The notes under the pieces were generated by a model. The model searched no databases and was not told where the DNA came from. It saw nothing but the letters and a program-made list of their open reading frames with translations. From Candidatus Omnitrophota bacterium (GTDB lineage: Bacteria > Omnitrophota > Gorgyraeia > JABMRN01), in the NCBI GenBank assembly GCA_028702395.1, contig JAQVOV010000112.1, positions 1 to 5,139 of the forward strand: 5,139 bases of DNA, read 5' to 3'. Of this stretch, positions 1 through 5,139 are shown in pieces. The position numbers and the translations under genes are program-made. Numbering within the stretch: the stretch's first letter is position 1; each line of letters starts with the position of its first letter.

Positions 1-804
1 GGTAGTAGTTATTCAGTAAAAGGAGTGGATGGTCTTCCTGTTACAGCATATCTTGTTTATACACCTAAAGGAGCTGAAGGTTTAGTTAACAGTGTACCGC
101 ATAAAATGAGGCCTTTTGCAGAGAGATTAAATGGGCAAAAAATAACATATGTTGTTCCTGATTATTTATTTTCTAAAAGGGATGATGTAAAAGCAATGGA
201 GTCATTTTTATTGCAGCATCTTGGTATAAAAGCAACGATAAAGACACTTGATGCATCAGAGAATTTTTCATCTCTTCAGTATAGAGGTCTTGATCTGGAT
301 TCAGCAGATGAGAGAATAGTTCTTTTAGGTACAGAAGATGATTTCAAAAATGCAGATGCAGCAGATGCTTTTCAAAAAAAGTTATTGGAAAAAGCAGTTA
401 AAATGCCTGCTTTGCCAAACAGAGAGAAACTAAGTAAAAAGGATAAAGAAGTTTATAAATTCTTTGCTACTGAAATGCTGGCAGCAGGATCAGCTTTGGC
501 AGGAGTAGTTTCCTCTGTAGACAATAATGGTCTTGTTGATAGACAGGATATGACGCATCTTACAAATTTATTAGAACAATTCATTCAAGTAGAACAGTCG
601 TATGATATCACAAGTTTTATATACTGTTTATTGCCATATGATGAAAATCGAGATATGTCATTATTGCCTGCAAATGTTAATAATACAATTGCAAGTATAG
701 CAAAATTCATTCAAAACATATTGATGAAAAGGCCAATTGAGATATTGACAGAAAAACTTCAGGAAAGATTTGCAACGCAAAGGCGTATTGCTTGGAGTGC
801 ATAA
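1..804 (+). CDS. C-terminal part of a protein of unknown function with a dockerin-like loop (5' end outside window)
   Basis: I do not recognise this family. The frame is open from base 1 (GSSYSVKG before the GTG at 25) to the TAA at 802-804, giving at least 267 residues. A GTG at 25 is the first possible start, but the AAAAGGA before it abuts the codon with no spacing, so I read the gene as entering from the left. The first half is mixed alpha/beta (YVVPDYLF, ERIVLLGTEDDF). The second half is mainly helical. At 514-549 the sequence SVDNNGLVDRQD fits the 12-residue EF-hand/dockerin calcium loop (S-x-D-x-N-G-x-V-x-x-x-D) and is followed by a helix MTHLTNLLEQFI, as in half of a dockerin repeat. 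I see only one such loop. The end is basic and hydrophobic (KFIQNILMKRPIEIL...RRIAWSA). No transmembrane segment is evident. Coding is secure; function is open. It could be the tail of a much larger protein. Confidence 0.8.
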   Translation, partial: GSSYSVKGVDGLPVTAYLVYTPKGAEGLVNSVPHKMRPFAERLNGQKITYVVPDYLFSKRDDVKAMESFLLQHLGIKATIKTLDASENFSSLQYRGLDLDSADERIVLLGTEDDFKNADAADAFQKKLLEKAVKMPALPNREKLSKKDKEVYKFFATEMLAAGSALAGVVSSVDNNGLVDRQDMTHLTNLLEQFIQVEQSYDITSFIYCLLPYDENRDMSLLPANVNNTIASIAKFIQNILMKRPIEILTEKLQERFATQRRIAWSA

Positions 805-805
805 C

Positions 806-847
806 GCGTTACGAGCTGCGAGCCACGAGCTACGTGCTGCGAGCTTC
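806..847. repeat. Degenerate 7-bp tandem repeat, six units, consensus GAGCTRC
   Basis: Six consecutive heptamers can be read: GCGTTAC, GAGCTGC, GAGCCAC, GAGCTAC, GTGCTGC, GAGCTTC. The array starts two bases after the stop codon of the preceding gene and ends about 20 bases before a terminator. It is far richer in G+C than its surroundings. It shares its period and AGCT-like core with the repeats at 4887-5004. Heptanucleotide tandem repeats are known in bacteria, for example the STRR sequences of filamentous cyanobacteria; I claim only the analogy. I see no inverted arm here. Confidence 0.75.
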
Positions 848-865
848 GCTGAGAACGACTTACGG

Positions 866-899
866 AAAAAAGACCGGCTTTTTGAGCCGGTCTTTTTTT
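866..899. terminator. Strong, symmetrical rho-independent terminator
   Basis: Bases 866-879 pair perfectly with 885-898, giving a 14-bp stem around the loop TTTTG. The core is GACCGGCT/AGCCGGTC, flanked by six A on the left and seven T on the right. The symmetry means it can end transcription from either side, but with + strand genes all round its main job should be to end the upstream gene (stop at 804) and insulate the mutase promoter downstream. Confidence 0.93.
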
Positions 900-913
900 A
901 TAGAGGGGGAGAT

Positions 914-985
914 AGACAAGCTCTGTCTTTGTAGAACCAGGTGTTAATACAGAGCCCGGCATTATAGTGCCTGGCTCTGCATTAA
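914..985. repeat. Intergenic palindromic element with mutually exclusive hairpins
   Basis: The main hairpin pairs 944-948 with 981-985, 950-956 (CAGAGCC) with 973-979 (GGCTCTG), and 958-961 with 968-971. It has two mismatches and a 6-base loop. Its left arm can instead pair upstream: 920-926 (GCTCTGT) with 949-955 (ACAGAGC). Bases 914-918 can also pair with 924-928. A 16-17 base motif occurs three times: AGAACCAGGTGTTAATA at 933, AGAGCCCGGCATTATA at 951, and AGAGCCAGGCACTATA on the - strand at 963-978. No T-run follows the main hairpin, so it is not a classic terminator. It lies between a terminator and the next promoter, so it should not be in the mutase mRNA leader. It matches no riboswitch I know. 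It may be a dispersed repeat or a small RNA. Confidence 0.55.
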
Positions 986-1010
986 GGAATAAAAAAGTTT
1001 GAAATTCAGG

Positions 1011-1039
1011 TTGAAAAACATGGCATATAAATATATAAT
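1011..1039 (+). promoter_or_regulatory. Sigma-70-type promoter of the phosphohexomutase gene
   Basis: A -35 box TTGAAA (1011-1016) and a perfect -10 box TATAAT (1034-1039) are separated by an ideal 17 bp. Transcription should start near 1046, leaving a leader of about 37 bases. That leader contains the ribosome-binding site AAGAGG (1070-1075), seven bases before the ATG. With the terminator upstream, this gene appears to be expressed independently of the preceding one. Confidence 0.75.
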
Positions 1040-1082
1040 GTGTTTCGGTTGTAATATTCATATTTTAGTAAGAGGTTAATTT

Positions 1083-3338
1083 ATGCTTTCCAAAGCAAAA
1101 GAGTGTATTGAAAAATATCTCAAAACACAGCTTGATTCTAAGCAAATAACACAAGAAATTTTTGATAAAGCAAATGCCGTTTGCTATACAAATCTTAAAA
1201 CTTGGGCAACTGATCCAAGTATTCACAAAATATCGCCTAACACTTCAAAAGGTATTGAATCCGCAGTGAACAGAGCTATCAATACAGGAAATTGGAAAAA
1301 TGTAATAGAAGCTTTTAGACAGGATATTTCTTTTGGTACAGCTGGTATACGAGGGAAATGTGTGTTATGTAAGAATGATTTTGATATGTTCTTTGAACAA
1401 GGTATCTCTGCACCTATTTTGAAAGGGCCGAACACTATAAATGATATAGTACTTCTTTTGAAAACAGCAGGTGTTATTAACGTTGCAAAAAAAAGATCAT
1501 GGACAAAGATCGCAATAGGTTATGACAGCAGAGTAAACGGAAAACAATTTGCTCAGCTTATTGCGCAAAGTTTCATTGGCAATTGCGATCATAATAATAT
1601 TTTCAAAGTGTTTCTTTTTGATGAGGCAAGCCCCTTTCCTGAACTTTCTTTTGCAGTAACCACAAAACAGGTCAGAGCTGATATCGGCATACTTGTTTCT
1701 GCAAGTCACAATCCTTGCGATTATAATGGATATAAGATAACAGATAATACAGGTAAACAGCTTACAGGTGATCTGAGGAATGAGATAGTAGATGCTATCG
1801 AAAAAGTGTCTTTTAGTGATATTACTATTAAACCTTTAGAAAAAGCAATACAAGGCCAAGTTGTTTGGCTTGGCGGGAAAACCCCTATTGAAGGAAAAGA
1901 TTATAAGGGCGTTGATGTTAGCGTGCCTGATAATTTCATAGACATGCATACTTTGTATATAGAGCAACTTAAAAAGTTCATTATTGATAAAAAAATGTCA
2001 GAAACATTTTTTCCAAAACTAAGAATAGGTTTTTCTGCATTTAATGGAGCAGGTAATAAGGCTGTACCAAGGATATTAAAAGAACTCGGGTTTTTAGAAG
2101 TGAAAGTGGTTTCAGAACTTCAAAAATTAGATGGAAGATTCCCTGCTTTTGGGTGGGGAGAACAACCTGATCCAGGAGATCCTATATCTGCTGATATAGC
2201 GGTCAAAGAATTTATCAAAGAATATGGGCAACAAAGTTTTGATGAGCTGGATATGCTTATAGGTACAGATCCTGATGCTGATAGATTAGGCGTAATAATA
2301 AAAGTCCCTAGCTCACAGCAGAAATATTTCGGGAAGTATAAACTTCTTTCTGCAAATGATGCATGGACATTACTTATTTGGTATAGACTTTATGCAGAAA
2401 AAAAACTTAATAATGAACGTATAGAAAATGTGGAAAAAAAATATATTACATTTTCACATGTTACAACAGATGCTCTTGAAAAAGTCGCTTCTTTTTTTGG
2501 CGTTAGCTCATTAGGCGAAATGATGGATTCTAAAAATAAAGCTGCAGGCGATTATCTTAATGGGAAAAGATCTTGGGTGGGTTTTAGTTATATAGGTGCA
2601 TTTGCAAATAAAATGAGAGAACAAGGTTTTATGAATATTGCAGGTGCAGAAGAAAGTAATGGATTCAGTATTTTGGGAGGCCCTGTTAAAAAAGGTGAGA
2701 TCCTGGGAGAAAAAGGCCACGTTAATGATAAGGACGGAACTTTTGCAGCAGTATTACTAGCAGAAGCTGCAGCTTATGCTAGATCAAAGAATAGCTTTGT
2801 TTTCGAGATCTTAGATGATATATATAAACAAATAGGCTTTTATGCTACAGCCAATAAACCAATGCCTAGAATAGGTTCTTTTGAAGGGGCTGATGGTATA
2901 ACAAAAAAAATAAATTTACTAAAAATAGCACAACAATGGAAAGAAAAAGCAAATAATTCGGATCTCAAGATAGCAAACAAAAAAGTTATTGGGGCTGTTG
3001 AGTTTAAAACGGGTAGATATGACAAATTTCATTATGAAGGTTTTCCTGATGAAGGTATAAGGTTCTTTTTTGAAGATACAACACTTAGTAAAAGCGATGA
3101 TTTTAAAAAAAGCAATAATTTTATTACAATAAGACCATCAGGAACATCACAAACAATAAGATTTTATACACAACTTGAGGAAAATGTCAGTGCAGCCAAT
3201 GAGCTTGGCGAGATCAAAAAAAAAGCTTTAATAGAAGCAGAAAAAATAGCATTATTAGCACAAAAACAATTGCTTTTGGAAGCTTCTTATATAGCAGATA
3301 TTAATTCTGTTGAAGAACAGATAAAAAAGATATTTTAA
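1083..3338 (+). CDS. Alpha-D-phosphohexomutase (phosphoglucomutase/phosphomannomutase family), unusually long
   Basis: This cytoplasmic enzyme should move phosphate between C1 and C6 of a hexose (glucose-1-P/glucose-6-P, possibly mannose), using a phosphoserine and Mg2+. All four family signatures are present in order: the N-terminal FGTAGIRG (residues 84-91); the catalytic loop SASHNP with phosphoserine Ser208, followed by NGYK; the metal loop GTDPDADR (394-401); and the sugar loop AEESNGF (522-528), preceded by VGFSYIG (499-505). The phosphate-binding loop RPSGT lies at 684-688. No key residue is missing. The FGTAGIRG start, VGFSYIG and the EES-G-F loop resemble the PGM2/PgcA branch more than AlgC-type PMM/PGM. 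At 751 residues it is much longer than the usual 450-600; the excess lies in an 80-residue N-terminal region, insertions between motifs and a helical, charged C-terminal tail after about 700. The ATG has a good Shine-Dalgarno site and its own promoter. The sugar-transport genes downstream suggest a role in using imported sugar. Substrate preference cannot be read from the sequence. Confidence 0.92.
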   Translation: MLSKAKECIEKYLKTQLDSKQITQEIFDKANAVCYTNLKTWATDPSIHKISPNTSKGIESAVNRAINTGNWKNVIEAFRQDISFGTAGIRGKCVLCKNDFDMFFEQGISAPILKGPNTINDIVLLLKTAGVINVAKKRSWTKIAIGYDSRVNGKQFAQLIAQSFIGNCDHNNIFKVFLFDEASPFPELSFAVTTKQVRADIGILVSASHNPCDYNGYKITDNTGKQLTGDLRNEIVDAIEKVSFSDITIKPLEKAIQGQVVWLGGKTPIEGKDYKGVDVSVPDNFIDMHTLYIEQLKKFIIDKKMSETFFPKLRIGFSAFNGAGNKAVPRILKELGFLEVKVVSELQKLDGRFPAFGWGEQPDPGDPISADIAVKEFIKEYGQQSFDELDMLIGTDPDADRLGVIIKVPSSQQKYFGKYKLLSANDAWTLLIWYRLYAEKKLNNERIENVEKKYITFSHVTTDALEKVASFFGVSSLGEMMDSKNKAAGDYLNGKRSWVGFSYIGAFANKMREQGFMNIAGAEESNGFSILGGPVKKGEILGEKGHVNDKDGTFAAVLLAEAAAYARSKNSFVFEILDDIYKQIGFYATANKPMPRIGSFEGADGITKKINLLKIAQQWKEKANNSDLKIANKKVIGAVEFKTGRYDKFHYEGFPDEGIRFFFEDTTLSKSDDFKKSNNFITIRPSGTSQTIRFYTQLEENVSAANELGEIKKKALIEAEKIALLAQKQLLLEASYIADINSVEEQIKKIF

Positions 3339-3435
3339 AAGTTTTTATCATTTTTTAGGAAAAATGTAATAATTGTAAAAAGTTAGAAAACGCTTGTGTT
3401 AGACCTATAAAAAGCCAGTAATAAGGTTAAATACG

Positions 3436-3463
3436 TTGACTTAATATACGTATATGTTATTAT
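3436..3463 (+). promoter_or_regulatory. Sigma-70-type promoter of the sugar ABC transporter operon
   Basis: A -35 box TTGACT (3436-3441) and a -10 box TATTAT (3458-3463) are separated by 16 bp. Transcription should start near 3470, some 24 bases before the first ATG (3494) and some 69 before the ATT at 3539. The gap is strongly AT-rich, so chance -10 boxes are common; the good -35 box and spacing are what support this call. Confidence 0.55.
3444..3455. promoter_or_regulatory. Perfect 12-bp palindrome in the promoter spacer, candidate operator
   Basis: ATATACGTATAT reads the same on both strands and sits between the -35 and -10 boxes of the transporter promoter, where a bound repressor would block RNA polymerase. 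Its only G/C bases are the central CG. I cannot assign it to a regulator family, and in such AT-rich DNA a short palindrome could be chance. Confidence 0.35.
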
Positions 3464-3493
3464 ATTTATATTTATTTTATATTAATTACCTAA

Positions 3494-4885
3494 ATGGTCA
3501 TTGATATACAGCTAACAATTGAAAATTGGAGGTGTGCTATTAGAGGGTTTATTTCACTTCTTTTATGTTTCTCTATGCTAGCATTTGCTGGCTGTTCAAG
3601 TTCTACAAGTAATGAGATACAAGATACAAGTACTATAGTTGTATGGCATTGGCTTTCTGATAGAGTTAATGTATTTGATAAACTTGCCGATGAATATCAA
3701 TCGCTTACAGGCATTAAAATAAAATTTGAATTATATGCACCTACAGCTGCATATACTTCAAAAGTAAGATCAGCTGCACAAGCGAACAAACTCCCTGATG
3801 TATATGGTGGCGGACTTTTTGAAATGCGTGATTTTGCAGCATTCATAAAAGCCGGACATGTTTATGATCTAACACCTTTTATGGTTCAACACGATAATAA
3901 ATGGAAGAATATTTTCTTTGATAGCGGATTAGCTCTTAATTCATTGCCAGAGGGTAATGAATATAATGTGACTCCTGGTATTTATGGTGCACCTATCGAT
4001 ATAAATGACATACAAATGGTGTATAATCTTGATCTATTAAAACAGGCAGGATGGGCTAATGATGAGCCTCCAGCTACGTGGGAAGAGTTCATTCAATTAG
4101 GACAAATGCTTAAGGATAAGGATATCCCGGGTCTAGTCAGCGGATGGGGTGAAACATGGATGCTGCAGTGTCTTGCAGATAATTTTGCTTGGAATATAAT
4201 GGGAAAAGAAAAGATAATTGCTACTTTGCAGGGAAAAGTGCCATATACAGATCCTGATTGGGTAAAAGTTTTTCAGCTTTTTAAAGATATGGTTGATATT
4301 GATATGTTTTTCCCTGGTAGTGTTACTATGGTAAACAAGGAAGCTGAGCAAATATTTGCGAACAATAAAGCAGCTGTTGCTTTTAATGGATCATGGTGTG
4401 TTAATGTTTATGATGGAATGAATCCTGATCTTAATTATGTTGCCGCACTTCCTCCGAGGATAGATCTGAACAATAAGATGTATATTTGGGGAGGATGCAC
4501 AAGTTTTGTAGTTAATGATGCCTCTGCCAATAAAGATAAAGCAGTTGAATTCTTAAAATGGCTTACAGAAGACAAACAACAGGAAGTAATGGTACTTGCA
4601 ACAAACAATATCCCTGCAAGTAAAGCCTCTATCGGTGCACTTAAAGGGAATATAAAAGGATTTGCAGATGATATTGAAAATATTGTGCATCCGAAACTTT
4701 TGCCTTTAGAAGAGTATCCTCTTGTTACAGAAGCCTTCAATAAAGGAATACAGTCAATAATAATAGGTGAAATGACCCCTGAGCAAGTTGCAGAGAATGT
4801 TCAAAATACAAAAGAAAAGGAAGCTAAAAAAGCAGAAAGATTCAGGAAAATAAGAGAACAAAGGCAGAAAGAGCTTAATAAGTAA
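3494..4885 (+). CDS. Extracellular solute-binding lipoprotein of a sugar ABC transporter (family 1, MalE/UgpB-like)
   Basis: This should be the substrate receptor of a carbohydrate importer, anchored by lipid to the outer face of the cytoplasmic membrane or in the periplasm. The hydrophobic segment FISLLLCFSMLAFAGC ends in a lipobox-like site whose Cys is residue 34 (codon 3593-3595); Phe at -3 is unusual. The mature part follows the family pattern: strand TIVVWHWLSD, helix FDKLADEYQSLTGIKIKFELY, then KLPDVYGG, YGAPIDINDIQMVYNLDLLKQAGW, PPATWEEFIQLGQ and, later, AAVAFNGSW, YIWGGCTSFVVN and AVEFLKWLTEDKQQEVM. The C-terminus is a K/E/R-rich helix (about 30 residues). The open frame gives 463 residues, close to the family norm. 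The ATG at 3494 has no ribosome-binding site and would give an odd acidic N-terminus; an ideal site (3528-3533) favours the ATT at 3539, giving 448 residues. A MalF-type permease follows, so this is the first gene of a transport operon. The exact sugar is not readable. Confidence 0.9.
   Translation: MVIDIQLTIENWRCAIRGFISLLLCFSMLAFAGCSSSTSNEIQDTSTIVVWHWLSDRVNVFDKLADEYQSLTGIKIKFELYAPTAAYTSKVRSAAQANKLPDVYGGGLFEMRDFAAFIKAGHVYDLTPFMVQHDNKWKNIFFDSGLALNSLPEGNEYNVTPGIYGAPIDINDIQMVYNLDLLKQAGWANDEPPATWEEFIQLGQMLKDKDIPGLVSGWGETWMLQCLADNFAWNIMGKEKIIATLQGKVPYTDPDWVKVFQLFKDMVDIDMFFPGSVTMVNKEAEQIFANNKAAVAFNGSWCVNVYDGMNPDLNYVAALPPRIDLNNKMYIWGGCTSFVVNDASANKDKAVEFLKWLTEDKQQEVMVLATNNIPASKASIGALKGNIKGFADDIENIVHPKLLPLEEYPLVTEAFNKGIQSIIIGEMTPEQVAENVQNTKEKEAKKAERFRKIREQRQKELNK
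3528..3533 (+). promoter_or_regulatory. Ribosome-binding site GGAGGT pointing to an ATT start at 3539
   Basis: This is the strongest Shine-Dalgarno sequence in the window and lies inside the longest possible reading frame. Six bases after GGAGG comes an in-frame ATT (3539-3541). Starting there gives IRGFISLLLCFSMLAFAGC: a short basic n-region, a hydrophobic core and Cys19, the layout of a normal lipoprotein signal. No in-frame ATG, GTG or TTG lies at a usable distance; the next ATG (3575) is inside the hydrophobic core. Confidence 0.55.
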
Positions 4886-4886
4886 A

Positions 4887-5004
4887 TTAGCCTTCAGCTG
4901 TCAGCTATCAGCTGTCAGCTTGTGGAAGATTCTGAAAGATGGTTAGTGAAAAATTGTTTTAGGACGTTCATTTGCTGAAAGCTGGCGGCTGAAGGCTGAT
5001 AGCT
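4887..5004. repeat. Inverted 7-bp repeat arrays forming a long hairpin between binding-protein and permease genes
   Basis: The left arm is five heptamers from 4887: TTAGCCT, TCAGCTG, TCAGCTA, TCAGCTG, TCAGCTT. The right arm (4974-5004) is GCTGAAA, GCTGGCG, GCTGAAG, GCTGATA, GCT, the same unit inverted. As RNA, 4889-4912 pairs with 4974-4997 with one A-A mismatch and two G-U pairs; the outer ten pairs (AGCCTTCAGC) are perfect. In a second register 4903-4912 (AGCTATCAGC) pairs perfectly with 4995-5004. About 60 unrelated bases form the loop. No T-run follows, so it is not a standard terminator. It begins two bases after the stop codon and ends just before the permease ribosome-binding site, so it should be transcribed within the operon. 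Confidence 0.85.
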
Positions 5005-5027
5005 AAATATACTATAGAGGAAAATAT

Positions 5028-5139
5028 ATGAAAATAAAATTTGATGGTATGCTTGAAAAAGGACAAGGATACTTGTTTGTTTTACCAGCAGTTATACTGA
5101 TCTCTATATTTTATCTGTATCCTTTTTTTGAAACTTTCC
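5028..5139 (+). CDS. Sugar ABC transporter permease, MalF/UgpA-type, N-terminal fragment (3' end outside window)
   Basis: Only the first 37 residues are present, and the frame is still open at the window edge. After a short charged head (MKIKFDGMLEKGQ) comes the segment GYLFVLPAVILISIFYLYPF, the typical first transmembrane helix of binding-protein-dependent sugar permeases (the FVLPA...YP pattern). It should be one of two membrane subunits that take sugar from the upstream binding protein. The ATG is preceded by AGAGGA (5016-5021) at good spacing. The second permease and any ATPase would lie beyond the window. The fragment is short, but its match to the family pattern and its position are convincing. 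Confidence 0.85.
   Translation, partial: MKIKFDGMLEKGQGYLFVLPAVILISIFYLYPFFETF

Noticed and set aside
25..27. GTG at 25 as the true start of the first gene
   Set aside because: The purine stretch AAAAGGA touches the codon with no spacing, and the frame is open to base 1, so an incoming partial gene is more likely.
806..847. A CRISPR array
   Set aside because: The units are 7 bases long, contiguous and without spacers; no cas gene is present.
759..1061. A 100-codon open frame on the - strand across the first intergenic gap
   Set aside because: It reads through the heptamer array, the terminator and the palindromic element, giving a low-complexity product (SVSRSQRSSQHVARGSQLV; PGT/PGS repeats). 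It has no family features and overlaps the end of the upstream gene.
3216..3224. Programmed slippage at A-runs in the mutase gene (nine A here, eight A at 2903-2910)
   Set aside because: The frame continues intact with the conserved RPSGT motif lying between the two runs, and long A-runs are common throughout this AT-rich gene.
3322..3366. A terminator after the mutase gene
   Set aside because: Only A/T-rich stems can be drawn (for example 3349-3355 with 3360-3366), with no G+C core and no proper T-run after the stem. Low-complexity DNA gives such pairings by chance.
3385..3398. A catabolite-control (cre/LacI-family) site, AGAAAACGCTTGTG
   Set aside because: The centre AAAACGCTT matches the cre pattern, but both outer ends do not (11 of 14 positions), and it lies about 40 bases upstream of the -35 box. 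It is too weak to list as a site.

Overview
The window is AT-rich bacterial DNA with long A/T homopolymers in its genes. It holds four protein-coding genes, all on the + strand. Two are cut by the window edges: an unidentified protein at the left and an ABC permease at the right. The two whole genes are a long phosphohexomutase and a lipoprotein sugar-binding protein. I saw no rRNA, tRNA, CRISPR array or transposase. The lipoprotein signal on the binding protein is a general bacterial trait. The C-terminal style of the first protein and the heptamer intergenic repeats remind me of uncultivated phyla such as Omnitrophota. That is recollection, not something the sequence proves.

Layout: 1-804 is the C-terminal part of a protein of unknown function, open at the left edge, with one dockerin/EF-hand-like loop. 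The 805-1082 gap contains a degenerate 7-bp tandem repeat starting just after the stop codon, a strong symmetrical terminator (866-899), a compact cluster of alternative hairpins (914-985) and a near-consensus sigma-70 promoter (1011-1039). The mutase gene (1083-3338) follows. The AT-rich gap 3339-3493 carries a second promoter (3436-3463) with a perfect 12-bp palindrome inside its spacer. The substrate-binding protein follows (open frame 3494-4885); its start is doubtful, because the only good ribosome-binding site points to an ATT codon at 3539. The 4886-5027 gap is filled by a second set of 7-bp repeats arranged as two inverted arms, then comes a MalF-type permease start (5028 to the edge).

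How the genes fit together: the binding protein and permease are the first two genes of a sugar-uptake ABC operon that runs off the right edge. The mutase interconverts hexose phosphates (glucose-1-P/glucose-6-P or the mannose equivalents) and could link imported sugar to glycolysis or polysaccharide synthesis. It has its own promoter, so this link is inference from proximity.

The most interesting non-coding signal is the heptamer repeat family. Two intergenic arrays share a 7-bp period and an AGCT-like core, and each begins two bases after a stop codon. In the second array the inverted arms can fold into a long RNA stem in two registers offset by whole repeat units. It lies between a binding-protein gene and a permease gene, the position occupied by REP elements in the E. 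coli malE-malF operon.
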